Assembly: GCF_012999535.1 (NCBI RefSeq)
Contig: NZ_JABBWV010000019.1
Location: forward strand, 59,509-123,508
Origin: Microbispora sp. H11081
Lineage (GTDB): Bacteria > Actinomycetota > Actinomycetes > Streptosporangiales > Streptosporangiaceae
Direction: 5' to 3'
DNA: 64,000 nt
Shown: piece by piece, positions 45,394-54,139 of the stretch
Position numbering within the stretch: the first letter of the stretch is position 1
Layout: every line of letters starts with the position of its first letter
Notes under the pieces: generated by a model
Databases searched by the model: none
The model's input: only the letters and a program-made list of their open reading frames with translations
What the model was told of the DNA's origin: nothing
Program-made: the position numbers and the translations under genes

Positions 45394-46196
45394 CAGACTC
45401 CTACGTCACGCCGTTCGAAGGCGAGCAGCGCCGTCATGAGCAGGACGGCCGTCGCACCCAGCAGGACAAGGTAGTCACCGTACGGCCAGCCCTGATAGAG
45501 CGGCCTGCCGTCGAGGTAGTAGTGGACGGGCGAGATCCAGCGCAGCCAGGAGATCGCGTCGATGCTCCTGCCCATGGTCTCGATGATGTATCCGGCGACG
45601 CCCCAGACGCCGACCACGGCGAGCGCGACCTGCTTGCGCCCGAAGGCCGCGCCCACGCACAGCGTCAGCGTCCCGAAGAACAGCACGAGCAGGAACAGCC
45701 CGGTGTGGGCGGCCAGGATGTCGCCGAACGGCACGCCCATCCCGGCGGCGGACGACGCTCCGGCGACGAGCGCCAGCGTCACCAGCGCCACGGCGAGCAG
45801 GCCGAGCGCCAGCGCGGCCCACCTCTCCAGGACCAGCCGCCTGCGGTCGACCGGCAGCGTCAGCGTGAGCTCCAGCGTCTTGGCCTCCTCAGGGCCGGCG
45901 ACGGCCCGGTTGCCGAGGATCGCGGCGCACATGGTGAACAGCAGCGGGCCGAGCAGTTGGTAGGCGATCGCCTGCAGGTAGCCGCGCCCGGTCGCGATGT
46001 CGGACATGCCGCCCATCAGGTCCCTGAGCGCGCCGGGATACTTGGCGATCGCCTGCGCGCCGAACGTCTCGGGATCCTGCTTCATCATGCTCGCGTAGAT
46101 CGAGATGTACATCCCGAGGAACGCGCACAGCCCGACCGTCCAGCCGACGAGCGCGCGGCGGTACTCCCTGAGGCTCTTACGCACCAGCGTGGGCAT
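45393..46196 (-). CDS. ABC-2-type exporter permease
   Basis: 267 residues with six predicted membrane helices: ~17-37 (VGWTVGLCAFLGMYISIYA), ~75-100, ~118-145, ~160-180, ~185-205 and ~240-260 (YLVLLGATAVLLMTALLAF). LTLTLPVDRRRLVLERW lies in the coupling-helix region. It overlaps the ATPase stop by 20 bases. Exports an unknown substrate, possibly a drug or lipid. Confidence 0.86.
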   Translation of the reverse strand: MPTLVRKSLREYRRALVGWTVGLCAFLGMYISIYASMMKQDPETFGAQAIAKYPGALRDLMGGMSDIATGRGYLQAIAYQLLGPLLFTMCAAILGNRAVAGPEEAKTLELTLTLPVDRRRLVLERWAALALGLLAVALVTLALVAGASSAAGMGVPFGDILAAHTGLFLLVLFFGTLTLCVGAAFGRKQVALAVVGVWGVAGYIIETMGRSIDAISWLRWISPVHYYLDGRPLYQGWPYGDYLVLLGATAVLLMTALLAFERRDVGV

Positions 46197-47085
46197 GACG
46201 GCCCTCCTCCTCGCTGTAGTAGGTCAGGAAGATCTCCTCCAGGTCCGGCTCCGCGCTGACCATGTGGACCACGGTGTGGCGGGCCGCCGCCTTGATCAGC
46301 GCGTCCGGCCTGCCGTCGATCGTGCAGCGCAGGCTCGCGCCGCGCACGACCACGTCGCGTACGCCCGGGAGCCCCTCGAACGACTCGGCGGGAACCGGCG
46401 CGTCGAAGTGGAGCTCCACATGCCGTACGGCCCGCTCGCGCAGGGCCGCGATGTCCTCGACCGCGACGAGACGTCCCGCGCGCACGATGCCCACGCGGTC
46501 GGCCACGTGCTCCACCTCGGCGAGCACGTGCGACGACATCAGGATCGTGCGGCCCGCCGTGCGCGCCTCCCTGACCATGGCCAGGAACTCCTGCTGCACC
46601 AGCGGGTCGAGCCCGCTCGTCGGCTCGTCCAGGATGAGCAGCTCCGGCTCGTGCATGAACGCCTGGATGAGGCCGACCTTCTGCTTGTTGCCCTTCGACA
46701 GCTCGCCCATCCTGGCGGACAGGTCCGCGTCCAGCCGCTCGGCCAGGTCGTCGATCCTGCCCCGGTTCACCCCGCCGCGTACGTCGGCCAGGAACTGGAG
46801 ATAGTCGCGGGCCCGCTCCCTGCCCTCCAGGGCCAGCTCGCCCGGGAGATAGCCGATCCGGGCCCGTACGCGCGGATCACGGGGGTCGGTGCCGAGCACG
46901 CTCGCCCGGCCGGACGTCGGCCGGATCACGTCCAGGAGCAGCCGGATCGTCGTCGTCTTGCCCGCGCCGTTGGGGCCCAGATAGCCGAAGACCTCGCCAT
47001 GCCGGATGTCGAGGGTGAGGTCTTCGAGCCCTCGTCTCGTACCGTAGAACTTGGTCAGTCCTTCGGTCTCCACCACTGCTGTCAT
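46177..47085 (-). CDS. ABC exporter ATP-binding protein
   Basis: 302 residues. Walker A GPNGAGKTTTIRLL, signature LSKGNKQKVGLIQAFM, Walker B LLILDEPTSGLDPL, H-loop SSHVLAEVEHVAD, and the C-terminal ~80 residues typical of the DrrA/CcmA group. It energises the ABC-2 permease downstream. First gene of the three-gene unit; the promoter should lie in 47086-47177. Confidence 0.92.
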   Translation of the reverse strand: MTAVVETEGLTKFYGTRRGLEDLTLDIRHGEVFGYLGPNGAGKTTTIRLLLDVIRPTSGRASVLGTDPRDPRVRARIGYLPGELALEGRERARDYLQFLADVRGGVNRGRIDDLAERLDADLSARMGELSKGNKQKVGLIQAFMHEPELLILDEPTSGLDPLVQQEFLAMVREARTAGRTILMSSHVLAEVEHVADRVGIVRAGRLVAVEDIAALRERAVRHVELHFDAPVPAESFEGLPGVRDVVVRGASLRCTIDGRPDALIKAAARHTVVHMVSAEPDLEEIFLTYYSEEEGRHAHAGA

Positions 47086-47177
47086 GCCGCAATGGTGGCG
47101 CTGCCGTCACGCGCGGGGTATGCCCGCTTCCGGACACTTGCCGGTGCCGTTCGTTCGCACCTTCGGCAAAGCGGAGG

Positions 47178-47561
47178 TCATGACGTGCCGCACGTGGTGG
47201 AACCGGGCAGAAGGTGGCGGTAGCGGGACACCAGCCGGTAGCCCGCCTCGGCGAGCCAGCTCACCGGCGGCGTCAGCATCACCCGGCCGGCCGCGCGCCA
47301 GGCCGCGACCGGCTGCAGGGCCAGGATCAGCGCGACGGCCCGCGCGCCTTTGGCACGCAGCCCGTCCGGGCCGAGGAGCTGCACGGACGCCGTCACCTCC
47401 GCGCGGGTCAGGCCCGCCGCGCCGAGGTCGAGGCCCTGCCACGCCCGTACGGCGGGCATGTGGGGCAGGAACCGGTGCCCGGCGTTCACGCACGTCTGGC
47501 AGAAGGCGCAGTCGCCGTCGAAGACCAGCGTGATCCGGTGCTCTCCGCTTTCTCCGCCCAT
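47178..47561 (-). CDS. DCC-family thiol-disulfide oxidoreductase-like protein (DUF393)
   Basis: 127 residues from ATG 47561 (GGTAGG upstream; an earlier in-frame ATG at 47594 would overlap the upstream gene). ITLVFDGDCAFCQTCVNAGH contains the D-x-C-x-x-C motif that gives the DCC family its name, followed by ALILALQPVAAWRAAGRVML and the C-terminal YRLVSRYRHLL. Predicted redox or disulfide role; substrate unknown. Confidence 0.85.
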   Translation of the reverse strand: MGGESGEHRITLVFDGDCAFCQTCVNAGHRFLPHMPAVRAWQGLDLGAAGLTRAEVTASVQLLGPDGLRAKGARAVALILALQPVAAWRAAGRVMLTPPVSWLAEAGYRLVSRYRHLLPGSTTCGTS

Positions 47562-47571
47562 GTCATGGAAC

Positions 47572-47718
47572 CTACCAATCCTGGGGCGGATCATTCCGGT
47601 CGCGAGGTGGCGGCGCGGACCGCCGCGACGCGCGCAGGGCCAGCACCACGACGATGATCACCGCGACCGAGACGCTGAAGACGACCGCGAAGAGCAGCAG
47701 CAGGACGAGCACGCTCAT
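47572..47718 (-). CDS. 48-residue single-pass membrane protein coupled to cobD
   Basis: MSVLVLLLLFAVVFSVSVAV, then a second short hydrophobic run (IIVVVLALRA) and a charged tail SRRSAPPPRDRNDPPQDW. Its ATG overlaps the cobD stop (ATGA), and its stop lies 10 bases before the DCC gene start, so it is embedded in that transcript. It is too short to recognise by family but its position and composition support a real small membrane protein. Confidence 0.6.
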   Translation of the reverse strand: MSVLVLLLLFAVVFSVSVAVIIVVVLALRASRRSAPPPRDRNDPPQDW

Positions 47719-48695
47719 CGCCGGTCCCCTCGCCCCGCCCTTCGCCCGGACCGTGCGCGGGCCGCGCGTGCGGCGACGGCCAGGCCGACCGACGCCCACG
47801 ACACCGCGCGCGCCAGCCGTACGGACCTGGGGATGTCGGAGACGGCGGGGCATGGGCCGTCGCCCAGCTCGGGGCGGTGCTCCACCCTGCCACCGTAGTC
47901 GTTGGCCCCGCCGAGACGTACGCCGAGGGCGCCGGCGAAGGCCGCCTCGCAGCGCCCGGAGTTGGGGCTGGGATGACGGTGCCCGTCGCGCGCCAGGACG
48001 GCCGCTGCGCGGCGCGGTGAGCCGCCCACCAGACCGGCGAGGCCCGTGGTGAGCAGCGCGGTCAGCCGGGCCGGCACGTAGTTGGCCACGTCGTCCAGCC
48101 GGGCCGAGGCCCAGCCGAACCGCGCGTGGCGCGGCGACCGGTGGCCCACCATCGCGTCGAGCGTGTTCACCGCGCGGTAGCCGAGCAGGCCGGGAACGCC
48201 GAAGACCGCGCCCCACAGGAGCGGGGCCACGACGGCGTCCGAGGTGTTCTCCGCGATCGACTCCACCGTGCCCCGCGCGAGCTCCGCCGCGTCCAGCCCG
48301 GACGGGTCGCGCCCGCACAGGTGCGGGAGACGCGCGCGGGCCGCGGCCAGGTCGCCCTCCCGCAACGAGCGGGCCATCAGCGAGCCCTCCCGGCCCAGCG
48401 TCGTGCCGCCGAGGACCGCCCAGGTCGCGGCGGCGGTGACCGCGGCCCGCGCGACCGGGCTCGACCGGGTCAGCCGCTCGGCGAGCAGGCCCACGCCCGT
48501 CGCCGTGCCCACGCAGACGGCGGTGTAGGCCACCCCCGCTAACCGCGAGTCTCGATATATGCGCTTTTCGAGGGCGGCGGCCCGGCTCCCGAACACCGCC
48601 ACGGGATGACCCCGACGGGGATCGCCCACCGCGGCGTCGATCGCGGCCCCGGCGAGCAGCCCCGCCGCCGTGGCACCGTCCATGATCCGGGTCAC
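47715..48695 (-). CDS. cobD: Adenosylcobinamide-phosphate synthase (CobD/CbiB)
   Basis: 326 residues from GTG 48695 (ATG 48683 is the alternative). Polytopic membrane enzyme that attaches (R)-1-amino-2-propanol phosphate to adenosylcobyric acid. Family segments are DAAVGDPRRGHPVAVFG, RDPSGLDAAELARGTVESIA, ENTSDAVVAPLLWGAVFG, VNTLDAMVGHRSPRHARFGW and the C-terminal RDGHRHPSPNSGRCEAAFAG. It stands apart from the cobA/cobT/cbiX cluster 33 kb to the left. Stop overlaps the start of the small membrane protein. Confidence 0.93.
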   Translation of the reverse strand: MTRIMDGATAAGLLAGAAIDAAVGDPRRGHPVAVFGSRAAALEKRIYRDSRLAGVAYTAVCVGTATGVGLLAERLTRSSPVARAAVTAAATWAVLGGTTLGREGSLMARSLREGDLAAARARLPHLCGRDPSGLDAAELARGTVESIAENTSDAVVAPLLWGAVFGVPGLLGYRAVNTLDAMVGHRSPRHARFGWASARLDDVANYVPARLTALLTTGLAGLVGGSPRRAAAVLARDGHRHPSPNSGRCEAAFAGALGVRLGGANDYGGRVEHRPELGDGPCPAVSDIPRSVRLARAVSWASVGLAVAARAARARSGRRAGRGDRR

Positions 48696-48724
48696 GCAGG
48701 CATTCTGCCGTACGCCGCCGGAGC

Positions 48725-49537
48725 TCAGGGGCCGGGGGCGAGGAGGCGGCTCTGGATCGCGTCCTCGTTGGCGTCGAGCCAGGCGGCGGCGCGCCTGATC
48801 CGCCCGCCCACGCCGCCCGCCCACAGGCGCGCCCAGCCTCCGCCCAGCGTCCGCGCCCTGTCCCGCATGATCGTGTAGGAGTGGCCGAACCGGATCCTGG
48901 CCGTCTCCACCAGCATGAGCCGGTCCCGCGCCGGCAGGCCGTACGCGTCGCAGAACAGCCGCACGCGGGCCGCCGCGTCCAGGGACCGCTGCGTGGGGTC
49001 GCGGTCCACCGGATCGGCGAGCGGAGCCCAGTGCCGCAGCGTGGTGACCACGTCGAACAGCCGCGTCGTCGGCCTGGCCAGGTCGAAGTCGATCAGCGCG
49101 TACGGCAGGAGGCCCGCGCCCGGCCGCGCGCGGAAGACGACGTTGGCCGGGGTGACGTCGCAGTGGCCCACGACGTCCGCCGGGCCCTCGGGCCCCGAAC
49201 CGTCCTCCCAGATCGCGCCGGAAGGCGGAGCGAACGACGCAGCCGCGTCGTGGAAGCGCCGCAGCAGCCGGGCCATCTCCGTCAGCGCCTCGTCGCTCAC
49301 CGCGTAATCCGGCAGGGGATGCGTTGGCGCCACGCCCTCGACGTACGTGAGGACCGCCCTGCCCCGGTCGTCGGTCCCGAGGAACCGGGGCGCCCGATCG
49401 AACCCCACCGCCTCCAGATGCCGCAGCAGCGCGTGGACGGCCTTCGACGAAGGCCGCATCGGCCGCCGTACGGTCGCCCCCACCCGCACGACCCCCTCGG
49501 AGACGTCTCCGATGAGCGGGATCTCGCGAACGGACAT
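48725..49537 (-). CDS. Aminoglycoside-phosphotransferase-fold kinase
   Basis: 270 residues. APH/choline-kinase fold: TYVEGVAPTHPLPDYAVSDE, the catalytic loop VGHCDVTPANVVFRA (HxDxxxxN) and the metal-binding IDFDLARPTTRLFDVVT. Members phosphorylate antibiotics, choline, homoserine or sugars; nothing here fixes the substrate. It ends 30 bases before cobD and reads the same way. Confidence 0.86.
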   Translation of the reverse strand: MSVREIPLIGDVSEGVVRVGATVRRPMRPSSKAVHALLRHLEAVGFDRAPRFLGTDDRGRAVLTYVEGVAPTHPLPDYAVSDEALTEMARLLRRFHDAAASFAPPSGAIWEDGSGPEGPADVVGHCDVTPANVVFRARPGAGLLPYALIDFDLARPTTRLFDVVTTLRHWAPLADPVDRDPTQRSLDAAARVRLFCDAYGLPARDRLMLVETARIRFGHSYTIMRDRARTLGGGWARLWAGGVGGRIRRAAAWLDANEDAIQSRLLAPGP

Positions 49538-49957
49538 GGCGCTGGATTTTAGCCCCGCAGGCGGCCGAATTTCCGCCCGAAACCACGAAGAACAGGAAAA
49601 CGTCTCGCCACCCGGACAACCGTCCGGGTGGCGAGACCATCTGTGGGGACCTCGGCGGTTGGGACTGCGTCACATCGGGCGGCGCCTGAGCCGTACGGCG
49701 GAGCCCGCCACGATCGGGTTCCCGCAGCCCCGTGCCGCACACGGCCGGCCGTAATCCGACCCGGTTCCGCTTCGCGGCGGCACGGCGCCCGCGCGTCAGC
49801 CCATCAAGCGGGGACGCCCGAGCGGCGTCGGAACGCGGTTCGCGGCCCCTGACGGGCCCGCCCACCAGGCTCGGAAGCCTCCGCGAGGCATGCTCCGGCC
49901 CATGCCGGGGAAACCGGGTGTGTACCCGGTCCCGGGATCATGCACAATTAGGCACGA
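49538..49957. other. Intergenic region between kinase gene and tRNA, 420 bases
   Basis: No coding frame is convincing. It contains a perfect 16-bp hairpin (listed separately) and, 28 bases before the tRNA, ACCGGGT-gtgt-ACCCGGT (49913-49930). A+T-rich CACAATTA at ~49942 is a candidate -10 for the tRNA promoter. Confidence 0.55.
49602..49637. terminator. Perfect 16-bp hairpin, bidirectional terminator
   Basis: GTCTCGCCACCCGGAC (49602-49617) and GTCCGGGTGGCGAGAC (49622-49637) are exact inverted copies around AACC. It starts 65 bases upstream of the kinase gene, with A-rich sequence on the left (GAACAGGAAAAC) that gives a T-rich run on the minus strand. It would stop leftward transcripts, but no gene ending there is seen. 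Confidence 0.75.
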
Positions 49958-50031
49958 GCGCCCTTAGCTCAGCTGGATAGAGCATCGGACTTCTAATCCG
50001 ACGGTCGGGGGTTCGAATCCCTCAGGGCGCG
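49958..50031 (+). tRNA. tRNA-Arg (anticodon TCT)
   Basis: 74 bases. Acceptor stem GCGCCCT/AGGGCGC (49958-49964 with 50024-50030, discriminator G50031), D arm TAGCTCAGCTGGATAGAGCA, anticodon stem TCGGA/TCCGA around loop CTTCTAA (anticodon TCT, reads AGA), T arm with GGTTCGAATCC. No CCA is encoded. Its 3' half is the probable attB/attL core of the adjacent element. Confidence 0.96.
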
Positions 50032-50279
50032 CTCCTCTCCTCCGCCTCTTTGGCCTCTGACCTGGGCTTCTGCTTGATCGTTCCGTGATCGCATGCGCAG
50101 CCGTACGCCGCCGAGAGCCGCCGTTTGTCGCCAGTCACGGGATATACGCGGGATGATGTTGGTCGCGTTTCCCCAGGTCGCGCGGGGCTTCCCGGCACCT
50201 CTGCGGGATGAGACCCGCCCCGGGAACGCCGAAGGGCCCCGGAGTGACCCGAGACCCTTGGCTGGCGCGATTCTCACTT

Positions 50280-50822
50280 CTACGAATCCTGATCTTTCAA
50301 CGCCTCAAGCCGGTCGGTTGCGGCGTCGGCGATCTTTCGTGCTTGCAGGCGGAGTTCGTCGTCGCTCGGTGGAGTTGCCCGCACTGCCTCCCAGTCGTCG
50401 ATAAGCATCATCAGCCAGAAGATCTCCTCGGGACCGTCGCACTTGTCCCTGAGTTCGAGAATCAGGAAGTCCGCACCCTTACCGATGGGGAGTGTGCCCT
50501 CGGCTATGCCCTGCGCCACGTCGCGGGCGACCTCCCATGGCGTGCGCTGAACATCGATGGGTGGGAAGCCGCTCTCCGTCATCACTTCGCGGATGAGCGG
50601 CTCAACTTCGGTCATTGATCCAATGGACAGCGCACAGCCCGCCAACTCCCACACCTCTGGAGAGTCAAGCCCCGCTTCGATCAGTTCGCAGGCCAACCAA
50701 CCGGCCTCCGGCGCGGTCCCGGAGAGGCGGCCCCAGAGGAGATCACCCCTCAGCTCAGCCAGACGATTCCTGAGCTCGGGGGAAAGTTCCACCAGACCAG
50801 TATTCCGCGATTGATCACTCAT
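50280..50822 (-). CDS. Hypothetical protein between att site and integrase
   Basis: 180 residues from ATG 50822, overlapping the integrase stop by four bases (ATGA), so it is translated from the int transcript. Mostly helical and acidic (LSPELRNRLAELRGDLLWGR, LIREVMTESGFPPIDVQRTP, ILELRDKCDGPEEIFWLMML). No motif, signal peptide or membrane segment. In pSAM2-type elements int is usually the gene nearest att; here this gene lies between, so it is probably cargo acquired at the element edge. I do not recognise the family. Confidence 0.7.
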   Translation of the reverse strand: MSDQSRNTGLVELSPELRNRLAELRGDLLWGRLSGTAPEAGWLACELIEAGLDSPEVWELAGCALSIGSMTEVEPLIREVMTESGFPPIDVQRTPWEVARDVAQGIAEGTLPIGKGADFLILELRDKCDGPEEIFWLMMLIDDWEAVRATPPSDDELRLQARKIADAATDRLEALKDQDS

Positions 50823-52180
50823 GAGGCCAGAGCGCCCTCTATACGTTGGTTGGCGATCTCGCGTTGTCCGTCGATGCACTTGGCGTAGACGCGCAGCATG
50901 ACGTCCACGCCGTGACCGGCGCGCTCAGCCGCCTCCGGAGCGTGGACACCCGCGTTCAACCAAAGGGACACGGCTGCATGACGTAGGTCGTACGGCCGGG
51001 CCGCGAGGGGCGAGGCGACCTGCTCGGGAGTGAACGCGTAGCTCCGGGCTTGCTTCCAGATCTTCGCGTACGCCGAGCCCGAGATCACGCCGTCCGTCCT
51101 CGTCCGGAACAGCCGGCCATCCTTCGCCGTCTCGAAGGTCTCCAGGTGCGCGCGCAGGATCTTCACCAGTTCCGGCGGGATGGGGACATCTCGCGTCGTC
51201 GTGTCGTCCCGGTGCTTGAGGCCCCGCTCGTCGTGGCCCTCCCCCGAGTCAGTGAACCGCTTGTTGCTCTGGGGACGAGTCCTCTCCAGCGTCAGCAGGC
51301 CCCAGCCGGATTCGGGAAGGTGGCAGTCTTTCTCACGCAGCCCGGCCGCCTCAGCCGGACGCAGGCCGCCGAAGTACATGCAGGCGAACATCGCCACGAG
51401 TATCGGCCCGCGCTTACGGCCGCAGTAGGTGAGCGCGACGAGGAGCTCCCGCGCCTGGGCCGGGTTGACGACGACGCGCCGGTCTATCTCGCCATTCGCC
51501 TTGGTCCGGCGCAGCTTCACCCGGTCGAGCGGATTTGCCGAAAGCTCTTCCAGCTCCACCGCGTACTCCAGGGCGTGATGGAAGACAGCTCTCTTCCGCC
51601 GGAAGGTGGAGGCCGCCGCGGCCTTGCCATCGAGGAGCAGCGAGAGGGCTTCCAGGGCCGCCCTGGCGTGCTTGGCGTCCTCCACAGCCGTCAAGGGCAG
51701 CGAAGCCGCTTCCAGCCAGCGCAGCGCCGCCGCGATCTCCGGCGAGGGCGCCGGGCGACGGTCGGCCGGGACGAAGGCGAACTCTCGCAGCGCCCGCCGC
51801 AGGGTCTCGTCATCGGGGCGGCCCGGCCGGTCGCTGGTGAGCACGGGCGTGACATTGGACAGCGCGTCCGTCATGCCCTCCCGGCTCTTGGCCGCCGAGT
51901 GAGGCCAGCGGGTCTCGACGTACGCGACCGCGAAGGCGAACCAAGTGCGCGCCTTCTTGGCCTTAAGCATGGATTCCGGGAGGCCGGTCTCCACGTCGAA
52001 AGCCTCGCCGCGCTTCGCGGCCTGCCGGAGGTCGGACAGCCAGTTGTCCGCGAGCGCCTTGGTCCCGAAGCTCTTGGACTTCTCCCGGCCGCCGACCTTC
52101 CAGCGCACCTCGTAGGACGGTTTCTTGCTCGACTTGTTCCGCCTGGTCTCCCAGAACTTCACGTCGTAGGAGGCGTTCAC
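50819..52180 (-). CDS. int: Tyrosine site-specific integrase
   Basis: 453 residues. An N-terminal arm-binding region (YEVRWKVGGREKSKSFGTKA), a core-binding domain, and the catalytic domain with Arg274 (FGGLRPAEAAGL), a Lys region (KHRDDTTTRDVPIP), Arg400 in RPYDLRHAAVSLWLN, His423 in AGHGVDVMLRVY and the nucleophile Tyr432. The usual His of the HxxR box is Tyr (YDLR). It integrates and, with Xis, excises the element at the tRNA-Arg. Starts four bases into the xis stop. Confidence 0.95.
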   Translation of the reverse strand: MNASYDVKFWETRRNKSSKKPSYEVRWKVGGREKSKSFGTKALADNWLSDLRQAAKRGEAFDVETGLPESMLKAKKARTWFAFAVAYVETRWPHSAAKSREGMTDALSNVTPVLTSDRPGRPDDETLRRALREFAFVPADRRPAPSPEIAAALRWLEAASLPLTAVEDAKHARAALEALSLLLDGKAAAASTFRRKRAVFHHALEYAVELEELSANPLDRVKLRRTKANGEIDRRVVVNPAQARELLVALTYCGRKRGPILVAMFACMYFGGLRPAEAAGLREKDCHLPESGWGLLTLERTRPQSNKRFTDSGEGHDERGLKHRDDTTTRDVPIPPELVKILRAHLETFETAKDGRLFRTRTDGVISGSAYAKIWKQARSYAFTPEQVASPLAARPYDLRHAAVSLWLNAGVHAPEAAERAGHGVDVMLRVYAKCIDGQREIANQRIEGALAS

Positions 52181-52368
52181 GCGACCTCCCGGAGGCTCTC
52201 AAGCCAGGCGGTGAACTCACTGCGGTAGATGCGGATCTCCCCGTTGGGGAGCTTGATGCCCTCGGGGGCCTTGCCGATCTCGCGCCAGCGGTAGAAGGTG
52301 CGGCGGGAGATGCCGCCAAGCTCGGCGAGGATCTCGGGAACCGTCATCAGCTTGTCGTCCTTCTTCAC
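52177..52368 (-). CDS. xis: Excisionase / MerR-like helix-turn-helix protein
   Basis: 63 residues: LMTVPEILAELGGISRRTFY, RWREIGKAPEGIKLPNGEIR, then IYRSEFTAWLESL. This winged-helix excisionase fold binds the att arm and directs Int to excision. Translationally coupled between repSA and int (ATGA overlaps at both ends), the pSAM2 order. Confidence 0.92.
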   Translation of the reverse strand: MKKDDKLMTVPEILAELGGISRRTFYRWREIGKAPEGIKLPNGEIRIYRSEFTAWLESLREVA

Positions 52369-53981
52369 GCCGCCCTCCCTTCAGTTGCCGAAAGATGCTG
52401 TCCGTCTGCTTCGGCCTGGAGCCGGTCGAGATGGTTGCGCCAGCGCTGGCGTTCATGGACCGACCGGAGCAGCCGTACGCCGATCGGGGCCAGGTCGGGA
52501 TCACCGGGTTTAACCGGTCGCCAGACGTAGCGGTGGGGGTCGACCGGCTCGTCTTCGACGCCGAGGGCTTCCAGGACCCAGGTACGGCGGTCCTGCTTGT
52601 GCTCGGTCAGGGTCTTGTTGGACCACTTCCTTGAGACCAGGACGCGGCGGCCCGCGTAGCCGAGGTGGTCGGGCTTGTGCGCCTTGCCTTTGCACCGGCC
52701 GGGAGCCATGCCCGGTTTGGCGCCCTTGGGCTGGACGCCGTAGCGAAGCCAGTTCGGGCAGGTTGGCGAGCACGGCTCGAACCGCAGCGCCTCAAGCAGC
52801 CGTTCGGCGTGTGCCTTGCGGCGAGGGTCGTCGGTGCCGAGAGCGTCGCCGAGGGACTTGGTCAGGTACTTCGACAGGTACCCGATGAGCTGGTCAGCGT
52901 CCGGGGTCCCGGCGAGCACACTCTGTATGTCGAGCTGGTCGCCGAAGCGCAGCACGTGCAGGGGCTCGGCGTCGTTGTCGGCATCGAGGCGGTCGAGGGC
53001 CTGTTCCCAGGTCGGCAGCAGTTCCCCGGTGTCGGGGTCGAGGTAGCCAACCCCGTCCTCCCAGACCGGCGCGCGGTCGCCGTCGAACCGCACGACATCG
53101 GCCGGAGGCCACCACACCTGGTGATACGTGGCGGCGATGATCTGCCGCAGCTCCGCACGAGGGAGGGTGCCGCGTATCGCCAAATGCAAATGTGGAGCGA
53201 GCCGCTTCTGAGGCTCGACGGTGGCGAAGTATTGCACGTCATAGCCCGCCACCCGGCGAAGGTTCTGCACGAAGCGATCGACGAGCTTGGAGAAGTGCAA
53301 CGCATCCCGGGCCGCTCGGCCGTAGTCGTACCGGTCCGGGTTGAGCGGCACCCCGTCTTGCACCCGTCCGTACGACGGCAGGGTCAGCGTGACGAACATC
53401 GACGGCCGGTAGACCCTGCCATCCGATCCCGAGAAGGTCCGTCCGAGCGTGGTTTTGGTCATCTGCCGCTTGGGCAGGTCCGGGGCATCCTGCCGCCGCT
53501 TCGTGGACCGCGTGCGTTTGCCGGAGGTACGGCCGAGGACGTTGCCCCGCATGCCTGCGGCGTTGATCTCCTCGTCCAAGTCCTCGATCGCGGCGTCCAG
53601 GTCGGTGGTGTCGCCGCCGGCCTTTTCGACCTCGTCCCGCCAGGCCTGGGCGTCGGCCCGCAGCTCCACGAGGTGCCGCTGATAGTCGTCGGCGTTGTCG
53701 GGCAGGTTGACCGGTTCGTAGTTGAGGTGCCAGCCCTCACGGCACTGTGCCCGCCGGAGTTGCCGGTTGCGCTTGGCGCACGGCGGGCACTTGCTCTCCA
53801 GCGTCGCCCCGCAGGGAACGTCGATAACTTCAACCTGTCCGGTGAGGATGTCCTGCCGCCGCAGCGGAACCGGGCGGATACAGACGCCGTGCTGCTTGGC
53901 GATCTCTTCCACAACGTTCCGGGCCAGTGGCATCGCCATGCGGACGGCGCGAGGGGTGGCCCTGTCGTTCGTGGCTGTCAC
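52365..53981 (-). CDS. repSA: Rolling-circle replication initiator (RepSA-like)
   Basis: 538 residues. A Cys-rich N-terminal part (C57, C65, C68, C80, a likely zinc ribbon), then the HUH nuclease: FVTLTLPSYGR, the metal-binding PHLHLAIRG (263-271) and the tyrosine motif YLSKYLTKS (368-376). A second Cys cluster (CSPTCPNW, then GRCKGKAHKPDHLGYAGRRV) follows, a typical RepSA C-terminal feature. It nicks the double-strand origin to start element replication. Overlaps xis and the zinc-ribbon gene by four bases each. Confidence 0.92.
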   Translation of the reverse strand: MTATNDRATPRAVRMAMPLARNVVEEIAKQHGVCIRPVPLRRQDILTGQVEVIDVPCGATLESKCPPCAKRNRQLRRAQCREGWHLNYEPVNLPDNADDYQRHLVELRADAQAWRDEVEKAGGDTTDLDAAIEDLDEEINAAGMRGNVLGRTSGKRTRSTKRRQDAPDLPKRQMTKTTLGRTFSGSDGRVYRPSMFVTLTLPSYGRVQDGVPLNPDRYDYGRAARDALHFSKLVDRFVQNLRRVAGYDVQYFATVEPQKRLAPHLHLAIRGTLPRAELRQIIAATYHQVWWPPADVVRFDGDRAPVWEDGVGYLDPDTGELLPTWEQALDRLDADNDAEPLHVLRFGDQLDIQSVLAGTPDADQLIGYLSKYLTKSLGDALGTDDPRRKAHAERLLEALRFEPCSPTCPNWLRYGVQPKGAKPGMAPGRCKGKAHKPDHLGYAGRRVLVSRKWSNKTLTEHKQDRRTWVLEALGVEDEPVDPHRYVWRPVKPGDPDLAPIGVRLLRSVHERQRWRNHLDRLQAEADGQHLSATEGRAA

Positions 53982-54139
53982 CGGTCACCGCCGGAGGGCT
54001 CGACGATCACGGTTGCCTTCTCGCCGCACTCGCGGCATTCGATGACGCCCCGGATGGGGTAGAGCCACAGCGCGTTGCGGGTGCCGCAGGCCGCGCAGGT
54101 GAGCTCATCGAGGAGGTGGGAGATCTCAACCACGGGCAT
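53978..54139 (-). CDS. Small zinc-ribbon protein of the AICE
   Basis: 53 residues from ATG 54139 (PVVEISHLLDELTCAACGTR ... RGVIECRECGEKA). CAAC and CREC form a 2+2 zinc ribbon. It lies between traSA and repSA, overlapping traSA by 14 bases and repSA by four. pSAM2-type elements carry a small ORF in this slot; its function is unknown. Confidence 0.75.
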   Translation of the reverse strand: MPVVEISHLLDELTCAACGTRNALWLYPIRGVIECRECGEKATVIVEPSGGDR

